Assembly: GCA_021780585.1 (NCBI GenBank)
Contig: JAJXYM010000275.1
Location: 1-5,480, forward strand
Direction: 5' to 3'
Length of the DNA stretch: 5,480 bases
Source of the DNA: Deltaproteobacteria bacterium
Lineage (GTDB): Bacteria > Desulfobacterota > Binatia > Binatales > Binataceae
Shown: one piece after another, positions 1 through 5,418 of the stretch
Numbering within the stretch: position 1 is the stretch's first letter
Layout of the letters: the number at the start of each line of letters is the position of its first letter
The notes under the pieces: generated by a model
Told to the model about the DNA's origin: nothing
The model's input: only the letters and a program-made list of their open reading frames with translations
Database searches by the model: none
Program-made: the position numbers and the translations under genes

Positions 1-188
1 GCGTTTCCCCGATTAAGCGCGTCGAGGAATTGCTGCGGCGCCGACTCGCCATGATGAAACAGGGAACATCCGGCGGCGCCGGCGGCCAACATCAGAGCCA
101 TCGCAACGCGCCGCGCGCACCCGCGCCGTCGCGCCGGATTGCGCGATCCGATGCTCCGCGCGCGTCCGAAATTCGCAACGTGGGCCAT
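1..188 (-). CDS. Predicted lipoprotein, N-terminal part (runs off left edge)
   Basis: An ORF starts with ATG at 188 and stays open for 62 codons to the window edge. The N-terminus is long and arginine-rich (about residues 10-27). A short hydrophobic stretch follows (residues 28-40) and ends in AAGC, a plausible lipobox with the lipidated cysteine at residue 41. After it comes SLFHHGESAPQQFLDALNRG, a segment that resembles small lipoproteins I recall from proteobacteria and related phyla, whose function is unknown to me. The start lies 7 bp after the M23 stop codon, so the two genes are probably co-transcribed and translationally coupled. There is no strong Shine-Dalgarno sequence. An internal ATG at residue 30 would leave only ten residues before the cysteine and no basic n-region, so the first ATG is preferred. 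Lipoprotein export is inferred from the signal alone, and the stop codon is not in the window. Confidence 0.7.
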   Translation of the reverse strand, partial: MAHVANFGRARSIGSRNPARRRGCARRVAMALMLAAGAAGCSLFHHGESAPQQFLDALNRGN

Positions 189-195
189 CGCGCTT

Positions 196-1386
196 TCACT
201 CGCCCGCGAAGGTGACGAGTTCATCCTCCATCGGCGTTTGCCGTTTCACTTCCGTCGAACCCTCGACTGTCAAGCGTACGGGCTGGCCGTCCTTGCGATC
301 GATTCGATAGCGCTCGCGCGTGAAGGAGGCAAATTCATACGGCGCTCCGTCCGCGCCGAGAAAGGACGGCGCGTCGCATACCTGCAGATGCAGATGCGGT
401 TCGGTGGAGCTGCCGGTATTGCCCAGACGCGCGATCGTCTCGCCCGCGATCACCCGATCGCCGGGTTTCACCACGAGCGAACCAGGTTTCAGATGCGCGT
501 ACATGACGTAACGACCGCCGCCGATCTCTTCCGCGATAAAATTTCCGCCGACGTTGGCGAGCGTCAGCTCGGTCGCGAATTTTGGCGACTCCGGCGTGTT
601 GTCGGGCACGCCGTCGAGCATGGCGACGATCTTGCCGTCGGTGACCGCTGCGATCGGCGTGTTGTAGGCGTAATAACTCGCGTTGCGGCTCGGGTCGCCA
701 TGATAGGTGCGCCCGTCCGGGCCGAGTTTGACGAAATCGATCGCAAATCGCTGTCCGATTCGCGGCTCGCCATCGATTGCGAATATCGTCCGCCGATGGA
801 TTGACGTGTCCGACGGACCATTTCCGGCCAGCCAGTCGGCCCCGGTAAACGGCGCACGAATCGTCACCGCGCCGTCCCGTTTGACCGCGATCGGCGCAAT
901 CGTAATCCGCTGCTCGGTCGCGGGCGCGCCGTCGGCCTCCACGTCCAGCGAAGTGACGATCGCCGCCGGCGTCCGCGCGGGCGCGCCGAAATCGGGAAAG
1001 AGAAAAATCACGCCGGTTTCCGACGGCTTGAGGATCGGAGTAACGCGCGTTTGATGGCCGGCGCCAGCCTTGAGGAACGCCTTTTCGAGCGCGATCCCGT
1101 CAATCGTGCGCGTAAACGCCGGTCCATCCGCCGCCCCCACGATGATCGCGGAGACAATCCGGAGCGGCTTGTTATCGAAGTTCGTGACGTACAGTTCATA
1201 CGCCGCATGCGCTTCATCGTCGCCGACGAAGGCGTCGACGGATTTCGACGACGGCCGAACGCCAACCCGCAGATATTGCGTGATCGGAACGCTGTTGGCC
1301 GCCGGAACGTCGCGCGCTCCGGCGCCTCGAGTCCAGAGCAGCGCGACCGCCAGCGCCGCCGCCGCATACCTTCGCGCTCCCGTCAT
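196..1386 (-). CDS. Exported M23 family metallopeptidase (LytM/peptidoglycan endopeptidase fold)
   Basis: The protein is 396 residues from the ATG at 1386. A signal peptide is visible: Arg5-Arg6, a hydrophobic core at about 9-18, and likely cleavage near AGA at 22-24. Residues 30-185 form an unassigned N-terminal region with beta-rich character. The M23 domain covers about 195-345. It has RFAID with Asp217, then YNTPIAAVTDGKIV at 241-254, YAHL with His298, and the HLHLQV motif with His331 and His333. M23 enzymes are zinc endopeptidases that cut peptide cross-links in peptidoglycan, so a periplasmic role in wall remodelling is likely. The usual first motif is His-x3-Asp, but here the His position is Arg213, so zinc binding or activity could be altered. 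An in-frame GTG at 1407 would add seven residues, but it lacks a ribosome site and the ATG has a good one. The gene sits 28 bp after frmA and 7 bp before the lipoprotein gene. Confidence 0.92.
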   Translation of the reverse strand: MTGARRYAAAALAVALLWTRGAGARDVPAANSVPITQYLRVGVRPSSKSVDAFVGDDEAHAAYELYVTNFDNKPLRIVSAIIVGAADGPAFTRTIDGIALEKAFLKAGAGHQTRVTPILKPSETGVIFLFPDFGAPARTPAAIVTSLDVEADGAPATEQRITIAPIAVKRDGAVTIRAPFTGADWLAGNGPSDTSIHRRTIFAIDGEPRIGQRFAIDFVKLGPDGRTYHGDPSRNASYYAYNTPIAAVTDGKIVAMLDGVPDNTPESPKFATELTLANVGGNFIAEEIGGGRYVMYAHLKPGSLVVKPGDRVIAGETIARLGNTGSSTEPHLHLQVCDAPSFLGADGAPYEFASFTRERYRIDRKDGQPVRLTVEGSTEVKRQTPMEDELVTFAGE

Positions 1387-1393
1387 CGTCCGA

Positions 1394-1399
1394 CTCTCC
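1394..1399 (-). promoter_or_regulatory. Ribosome binding site that decides the M23 peptidase start
   Basis: GGAGAG read on the minus strand lies 7 nt before the ATG at 1386. It falls inside the extra codons that would be translated if the GTG at 1407 were used. It therefore supports the ATG as the real start and gives a normal n-region for the signal peptide. Confidence 0.7.
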
Positions 1400-1414
1400 G
1401 CCAACACGCGCCGT

Positions 1415-2524
1415 TCAATAAATCACCACGCTGCGAATCGACTCGCCGCGACGCATCAGCTCGAACGCTTCGTTGACACGCTCGAGCGGCATCGTATGCG
1501 TAATCAGGTCGTCGATATTGATCCGGCCCTCCATGTACCAATCGACGATCTTCGGCACGTCGCGCCGGCTCCTCGCTCCGCCGAAGGCCGTGCCTTTCCA
1601 GGTGCGTCCGGTGACGAGCTGAAACGGCCGGGTGGAAATCTCCTGCCCCGCGCCGGCGACGCCGATAATCACGCTCGTGCCCCATCCGCGCTGGCAGCAT
1701 TCGAGCGCCTGCCGCATCAGGCCCACGTTGCCGACGCATTCGAAGGAAAAATCCGCGCCTCCTTTCGTCAGATCGACCAGATAGGGAACCAGATCGCCGC
1801 GAACCTCGACGGGATTCACGAAATGGGTCATGCCGAACTTTTCCGCGATCGCGCGCCGCGCCGGATTCAGATCGACGCCGACGATCATCGCCGCCCCCGC
1901 CATCCGCGCCCCCTGCACGACGTTGAGTCCGATTCCGCCAAGGCCGAACACCACCACGCGATCGCCGACCCGCACTTTGGCGGTATTGAGCACCGCCCCG
2001 ATTCCGGTGGTCACGCCGCATCCGATATAGCAAACCTTGTCGAAGGGCGCGTCCGGACGGATTTTCGCCAGCGCGATTTCTGGAACCACGGTGTAATTCG
2101 CGAAGGTCGAAGTCCCCATGTAGTGATGGAGCATGCGGCCGTTTTCGGCAAAACGGCTCGTCCCGTCGGGCATCAGGCCGCGCCCCTGCGTCTCGCGGAT
2201 GGCGGTGCAGAGATTGGTCCGCCCCGACAGGCAGGCCGGACAATTGCGGCATTCCGGAATATACAGCGGAATCACATGGTCGCCCGGCTTGAGCGTGGTC
2301 ACGCCCGGGCCAATCTCCACCACGACGCCGGCGCCCTCGTGGCCCATGATCGACGGAAACAACCCCTCCGGATCGGCGCCGGAAAGCGTATAGGCGTCGG
2401 TATGGCATACGCCGGTCGCCTTGATTTCGACCAGCGCTTCGCCCGCCTTCGGCCCTTCGAGATCGACCTGCGCAATTTCGAGCGGCGCGCCGGCCTGGCG
2501 CGCCACCGCGGCTCTGACTTTCAC
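1415..2524 (-). CDS. frmA: S-(hydroxymethyl)glutathione dehydrogenase, class III zinc alcohol dehydrogenase
   Basis: This 369-residue protein matches the class III ADH family along its whole length and at its usual size. It oxidises S-hydroxymethylglutathione, the spontaneous adduct of formaldehyde and glutathione, to S-formylglutathione with NAD+. It can also reduce S-nitrosoglutathione. It acts in the cytoplasm. Catalytic zinc ligands are Cys40 (GVCHTDAY), His62 with Glu63 (GHEG) and Cys169. Structural zinc ligands are Cys92, Cys95, Cys98 and Cys106. The Rossmann loop GLGGIG is at 194-199, and Asp218 selects NAD. Residues typical of class III are present: Asp51 and Glu53 in GADPEG, and Arg110, equivalent to Arg115 of the human enzyme. 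The segment ATRPFQLVTGRTWKGTAFGG-like at 297-316 is also diagnostic. The start is GTG at 2524, which gives the family N-terminus MKVRAAV. The ribosome site is only GGTGGGAA-like. The S-formylglutathione hydrolase (frmB/fghA) and the frmR regulator that often accompany it are not in this window. Other names used for the gene are adhC and adhI. Confidence 0.97.
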   Translation of the reverse strand: MKVRAAVARQAGAPLEIAQVDLEGPKAGEALVEIKATGVCHTDAYTLSGADPEGLFPSIMGHEGAGVVVEIGPGVTTLKPGDHVIPLYIPECRNCPACLSGRTNLCTAIRETQGRGLMPDGTSRFAENGRMLHHYMGTSTFANYTVVPEIALAKIRPDAPFDKVCYIGCGVTTGIGAVLNTAKVRVGDRVVVFGLGGIGLNVVQGARMAGAAMIVGVDLNPARRAIAEKFGMTHFVNPVEVRGDLVPYLVDLTKGGADFSFECVGNVGLMRQALECCQRGWGTSVIIGVAGAGQEISTRPFQLVTGRTWKGTAFGGARSRRDVPKIVDWYMEGRINIDDLITHTMPLERVNEAFELMRRGESIRSVVIY

Positions 2525-2630
2525 GTGATTCCCACCCGCGCGGCAAAATTCGTATCGATCTTCGCCGCGCGCCCGCGATCGCGCAAGCGTCGCCGGAGTC
2601 TTTCCGCGCGCAGGCCGGGCGTCCGCACGA

Positions 2631-3521
2631 TCACGCGCGCAGCGTCACCACGCCATCGCGCACGGCGCGTCCGCCCTCGGCGCTGAGCGTCTCGAAGAAG
2701 ATCGCGTCTTCGCCGCTGTCAAGTTTTTCCCGCCCGACGATCCGCACCGCGACCTCCGACGGCATGAAGACCATCGCGCCGAAACGGCCGCAAATCCGCC
2801 CGACCCGCTCCGCCTCGCCATTCGCTTCAACGTCGATCACGCGCGATACGCTCATCGCCAGCGTCGCCACGCCCATCAGAATCGGCGCGGGCAGGCCGGA
2901 ACGTTTGGCCGCCGCCGTGTCGGTATGGAAATTCACCGGATTTCCGGGCCGCGCGCAGGCCGTGTAAACAATCGCCGCCGTCGCCGCGATCGGAATCCGG
3001 CTCTCCGCGCGAATCGTTTCGCGCGGCGCGCGCCAAAGCGGCGCCGGCTCGATCGCGGCCGGCCGATCTGAACCCCTCACTTCCACGCCGCGGAAAATCC
3101 GGCCCCAGTCGATCGTCGCGACCGGCGCTCCATTCGCGTCGATCGTTTCGTAGCGCGTCAGCACGTATGCGCCCGGCCGCCGCCGCTCAACGCCCAGCAG
3201 CGTCGTGCGCACGAAGAGCTTCTCCGGCGGCCGCACCAGCCGATAGACCCGCATGTCGTGCGTGGCGTGCACCCGCCGGATCGATTCCTCCCGCGTCAGC
3301 CCGGCGCCGTCCATCAGCCGATCCATCTCGGCCATCGGCGCGGTCACGGCGAAAGTCGCGGGAAAAAACGGATGCGCCGCGAGCTGGCCGGACTTGAGCG
3401 AATCGAGATAGCGCGGATTCGCGTCGCCGAGTCCCGCCGCGTATGCCATCGTGCGGAACTGATCGACGTCGAATTCGAACGGTCCCAGTGTGGTTCCGAC
3501 CAACGAGGAATCGCAGGGCAT
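2631..3521 (-). CDS. MaoC-like double hot-dog dehydratase/hydratase, paralog A
   Basis: The protein has 296 residues with two hot-dog halves. The N-terminal half (about 1-150) is of the MaoC dehydratase N-terminal (FAS1-like) type, and the C-terminal half (about 165-296) is a MaoC-like domain. Members of this superfamily hydrate enoyl-CoA or dehydrate 3-hydroxyacyl thioesters, so the substrate is probably an acyl-CoA, but I cannot name it. The active-site region is YTACARPGNPVNFHTD at 186-201, followed by GLPAPILMG at 209-217. Relative to the (R)-hydratase consensus SGDxNPxH, the Asp position is not conserved. Two extra residues separate NP from His199, and the usual HG of the later motif is Met-Gly. 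The ATG at 3521 is preceded by GAGGAGGAGG, a strong ribosome site. The gene follows paralog B by 66 bp and precedes frmA by 106 bp. The two paralogs share the same N-terminal DSSLVG start and an identical C-terminus. Paralog A may be the catalytically altered partner, but that is inference. Confidence 0.88.
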   Translation of the reverse strand: MPCDSSLVGTTLGPFEFDVDQFRTMAYAAGLGDANPRYLDSLKSGQLAAHPFFPATFAVTAPMAEMDRLMDGAGLTREESIRRVHATHDMRVYRLVRPPEKLFVRTTLLGVERRRPGAYVLTRYETIDANGAPVATIDWGRIFRGVEVRGSDRPAAIEPAPLWRAPRETIRAESRIPIAATAAIVYTACARPGNPVNFHTDTAAAKRSGLPAPILMGVATLAMSVSRVIDVEANGEAERVGRICGRFGAMVFMPSEVAVRIVGREKLDSGEDAIFFETLSAEGGRAVRDGVVTLRA

Positions 3522-3523
3522 CG

Positions 3524-3533
3524 CCTCCTCCTC
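3524..3533 (-). promoter_or_regulatory. Strong ribosome binding site of MaoC paralog A
   Basis: GAGGAGGAGG on the minus strand ends 2 nt before the ATG at 3521. It contains two overlapping AGGAGG cores, of which the upstream one (3527-3532, 5 nt from the ATG) has the better spacing. Paralog B has no comparable site, so the two genes may be translated at different rates. Confidence 0.7.
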
Positions 3534-3587
3534 GGTCGCGGCCGATGCGCGATCGCCGGCCGCGTCCGCGTCCTAATCCGCCGCCGC

Positions 3588-4466
3588 TCAGGCGCGCAGC
3601 GTCACGACGCCGTCGCGCACCGCGCGTCCACCCTCGGCGCTGAGCGTTTCGAAGAAAATCGCCTCGGCGCCGCCGGCGAGTTTTTCGCGCGCCAGAATCC
3701 GCACGGTCAGCTCCGACGGCATGAAGACCATCGCGCCGAATCGTGCGCCAATCTCCGCGACCCGCTCCGGATCCCCGCCCGCTTCGGCCGCGATTATGCG
3801 CGACACGCTCAGCGCCAGCGTCGCCGTGCCATGCAGGATAATTGCCGGCAGGCCGGCCGCGGCGGCCACCGCGGCGTCCGTATGAATCGGGTTCCAGATC
3901 CGGGCGCATTCCGTGTAAACGTGCGCCGCGCCCGCGCCCACCGGCGCCCGCATCTCGGAACGCGGACGCGCCGGGGCCGCGTTCAGGACGGGCGGCTCCG
4001 GCGCCGCCGCCGGACGATCGCCCCCGACCACCGCCACCTGCCGATAGAGCGTGCCGTAATAAGTCGTGCAGACGGGCGCGCCGCGCTCGTCGAAGGTCGC
4101 GAATTTCGTGACCTCGTACGCGCCGGCTTTGCGCCCTTCGATTCCCAGAATCTCCGCCCGCGTCGTCAACCGCTCGGGCGGCCGGATCGGCCGATGCAGC
4201 ACCGCATGATGCGTCGCGTGGACGCCGCGCGCCGCCTCCGCCGCCGTCACGGTCCCGCGATGGCGCGCGCGCAACGCGCCGCCGGTGGGCCATTCGAGGC
4301 ACACCTGGAACAGCGGATGCGCCACGATTCCGCCGCCGCGGCGCGTGTCGATATAACGATCAATCAGGTCGCCGAGCGACGCCACATAGGCCATCGTCCA
4401 GCGCGCATCGACTTCGTGCGTGCGCGGCTCGGCTTGCTCTCCCACCAATGACGAATCGAGTGGCAT
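3588..4466 (-). CDS. MaoC-like double hot-dog dehydratase/hydratase, paralog B
   Basis: The protein has 292 residues and the same two-half hot-dog layout as paralog A. The N-terminal half includes MAYVASLGD (25-33), VHATHH (82-87) and RPIRPPERL (92-100). The C-terminal half carries VYTECARIWNPIHTD (183-197) and the late motif GLPAIILHG (205-213). The NPIH with His195 and the LHG look like a functional MaoC active site. However, the position of the catalytic Asp in SGDxNPxH is Ile190. I recall ARIWNPIHTD-type sequences in other MaoC-like proteins, so this may be a subfamily feature and not a lesion. The likely chemistry is reversible hydration of an enoyl-CoA, with unknown substrate. It is the first gene of the tightly packed set leading to frmA. 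The ATG at 4466 has no recognisable Shine-Dalgarno sequence. A small inverted repeat lies directly in front of it. Confidence 0.88.
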   Translation of the reverse strand: MPLDSSLVGEQAEPRTHEVDARWTMAYVASLGDLIDRYIDTRRGGGIVAHPLFQVCLEWPTGGALRARHRGTVTAAEAARGVHATHHAVLHRPIRPPERLTTRAEILGIEGRKAGAYEVTKFATFDERGAPVCTTYYGTLYRQVAVVGGDRPAAAPEPPVLNAAPARPRSEMRAPVGAGAAHVYTECARIWNPIHTDAAVAAAAGLPAIILHGTATLALSVSRIIAAEAGGDPERVAEIGARFGAMVFMPSELTVRILAREKLAGGAEAIFFETLSAEGGRAVRDGVVTLRA

Positions 4467-4468
4467 GA

Positions 4469-4481
4469 GCTATCTAATAGC
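4469..4481. repeat. Short inverted repeat just before the MaoC paralog B start
   Basis: Arms GCTAT and ATAGC are separated by CTA, forming a perfect 5 bp inverted repeat two bases before the ATG at 4466. It lies where a ribosome site should be. It could be an operator half-site pair or part of a leaderless promoter, or chance, since the arms are short. Confidence 0.3.
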
Positions 4482-4509
4482 GCCGCCGCCCCGCTTTCGT
4501 CCAACAAAA

Positions 4510-5085
4510 TTATTGGCCGTCCACGAAGGAAACCGTCTGGATGCCCATGTTTTTCGTGATTAGGAGGCCAGCTCCCTTAATATCCACGGGAGTCCCGTCG
4601 TCAAGAATCCAAGAGGCCTTTTCATGAAAGAGGCTCGCTTCGTCCGGCGTGTCCGAGAACAGCCGCGGCCAGCCTCGCGCGCGCCGGCCGTCCGTGAATT
4701 CCACGATCACGAACTGATCGATATCATGAAAGGCGTCGCCCCATACGGAAATCCTGCTGGACCGTTTAGTAACCTTGATCGCCCGCAGAACCCTCGTGAG
4801 AACATCATTGGTGACAAGATAACTAACGACAAGTCCGAGCAGCGCCGAAGTCGCGAACGCTGATATGATAAATCTTCGCGCGGATTGGAGATCGAATTCT
4901 ATTGCATTCCAATAGGCGCCCGCTTTGGGCTCAATCAGGATTGGACTCGTTCCGATGACCGCCACACAGAAGAAATAAACGAAAAAACTGTAGAAAAGCG
5001 CTTCGATTATCTTGTCGAAATCGGCAACTTGAGGTCGAACCGTGAGCGCTCCAACGATCCTTGCGCAAAAAAATCCCGGCAGCAA
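4510..5085 (-). CDS. DUF6338-like membrane protein, start uncertain
   Basis: The frame ending at 4510 encodes 191 residues from a TTG at 5085. Two clear membrane spans lie at about 26-46 and 72-93. A soluble C-terminal domain follows (about 105-191), with SRISVWGDAFHD, VIVEFTDGRRARGWPRLFSD and a terminal beta-rich segment ending VSFVDGQ. The LPGF opening, two or three helices and the GWP plus Ser-Asp pattern recall the DUF6338 family, whose function is unknown to me. The start is doubtful. The frame stays open to 5187 and reads ITYQAIQILLILLPGFF across 5118-5068, a likely first membrane helix, yet it has no ATG, GTG or further TTG there. A GTG at 5146 with GGAAAA upstream lies in another frame. 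A rare start codon, a TTG start that trims the helix, or a frameshift are all possible. The DNA is less GC-rich than the genes to the left. The stop is 43 bp from MaoC paralog B, so co-transcription is possible but unproven. Confidence 0.65.
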   Translation of the reverse strand: MLPGFFCARIVGALTVRPQVADFDKIIEALFYSFFVYFFCVAVIGTSPILIEPKAGAYWNAIEFDLQSARRFIISAFATSALLGLVVSYLVTNDVLTRVLRAIKVTKRSSRISVWGDAFHDIDQFVIVEFTDGRRARGWPRLFSDTPDEASLFHEKASWILDDGTPVDIKGAGLLITKNMGIQTVSFVDGQ

Positions 5086-5125
5086 AATAAGCAGTATCTG
5101 GATCGCCTGATACGTTATTGACGAC

Positions 5126-5144
5126 GGCCAAGCTTGGGTTGGCC
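5126..5144. repeat. Inverted repeat upstream of the DUF6338-like gene
   Basis: GGCCAA and TTGGCC (6 bp arms) flank a 7-base spacer. A second overlapping palindrome, CCAAGCTTGG, occupies 5128-5137. Together they could form a small hairpin in the leader or an operator. The site lies exactly where the membrane protein's true start is in doubt. No T-run follows on the minus strand, so an intrinsic terminator is not supported. Confidence 0.35.
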
Positions 5145-5203
5145 ACGCTTTTCCGCGTTTGACAGCATACGCGCCCCGACGAAATCAGCAGCCATCGGAA
5201 AGA

Positions 5204-5350
5204 TCACTTATCCTGTTTTGCCGCGGAAGCTTCCGACTTTTGGCCAGGATATACTTTTGGCGGCGCGGGCGGCGGCCGCAGATTGGATGGAGCAGCCGGC
5301 TTGATCGACTTTTGGAGAATGTCCTTGGGCTGCGTCTTCTCGAGTTTCAC
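5204..5350 (-). CDS. Small basic proline-rich protein of 48 residues, unrecognised
   Basis: A short ORF reads from GTG at 5350 to TGA at 5204-5206. It begins MKLEKTQPKDILQK. The middle holds a proline-rich run, NLRPPPAPPKVYPG, at about residues 24-37, and the end is Lys-rich and Gln-rich (KSEASAAKQDK). There is no signal peptide or membrane segment, so the product is probably cytoplasmic and disordered. The main evidence that it is real is a near-perfect Shine-Dalgarno, TAGGAGG, placed 9 nt before the GTG, and a defined start and stop within an otherwise gene-free gap. I do not recognise a family. It lies 68 bp downstream of the previous gene's stop and upstream of the membrane protein. It could be a structural or regulatory peptide, or a leader peptide for the downstream genes. 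Confidence 0.6.
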   Translation of the reverse strand: MKLEKTQPKDILQKSIKPAAPSNLRPPPAPPKVYPGQKSEASAAKQDK

Positions 5351-5359
5351 AGCGAATTG

Positions 5360-5365
5360 CCTCCT
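5360..5365 (-). promoter_or_regulatory. Ribosome binding site of the 48-residue ORF
   Basis: AGGAGG (TAGGAGG with the preceding bases) on the minus strand stands 9 nt from the GTG at 5350. It is among the best Shine-Dalgarno sequences in the window and is what makes the short ORF credible. Confidence 0.75.
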
Positions 5366-5373
5366 ACGGTCAA

Positions 5374-5402
5374 TGACTAATTAGATTTTTGATATGCGTC
5401 AA
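5374..5402 (-). promoter_or_regulatory. Weak sigma70-type promoter candidate before the 48-residue ORF
   Basis: TTGACG (5402-5397) is followed after a 17-base AT-rich spacer by TAGTCA (5379-5374). The first element is close to a -35 box, but the second is a poor -10 box because it lacks the final T. The stretch stands out as an AT-rich island between GC-rich coding regions and includes the palindrome CTAATTAG (5377-5384). It could start a transcript covering the small ORF and the membrane protein. Confidence 0.3.
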
Positions 5403-5418
5403 ACTGCGATTTCCGCCG

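Noticed and set aside
1383..2546. Second minus-strand open frame overlapping frmA
   Set aside because: It is out of frame with frmA, whose whole-length match to class III ADH leaves no room for it. The translation is Arg and Gly rich without a domain.
2525..2630. Possible frmA promoter in the 106 bp gap
   Set aside because: I see no pair of -35 and -10 elements at proper spacing. The stretch is GC-rich and could be plain intergenic sequence within an operon.
1070..2686. Long plus-strand open frame of 538 codons
   Set aside because: It lies antisense to the M23 and frmA genes, is rich in Arg, His and Ala, and has no recognisable domain. It is a typical mirror frame of GC-rich coding DNA.
3187..4302. 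Minus-strand open frame spanning parts of both MaoC genes
   Set aside because: It runs out of frame through both genes and shows the biased composition of a shadow frame.
3258..4451. Plus-strand open frame of 397 codons over the MaoC pair
   Set aside because: It is antisense to two well-supported MaoC-like genes, with Arg-rich low-complexity translation and no domain.
5115..5195. 26-codon minus-strand frame starting at an ATG (5195) upstream of the membrane protein
   Set aside because: It has no Shine-Dalgarno and no recognisable sequence. It is short enough to occur by chance, though a leader peptide cannot be excluded.
5159..5380. Plus-strand 73-codon frame across the small ORF
   Set aside because: It is antisense to the 48-residue ORF, which has a far better ribosome site, and its translation has no recognisable feature.
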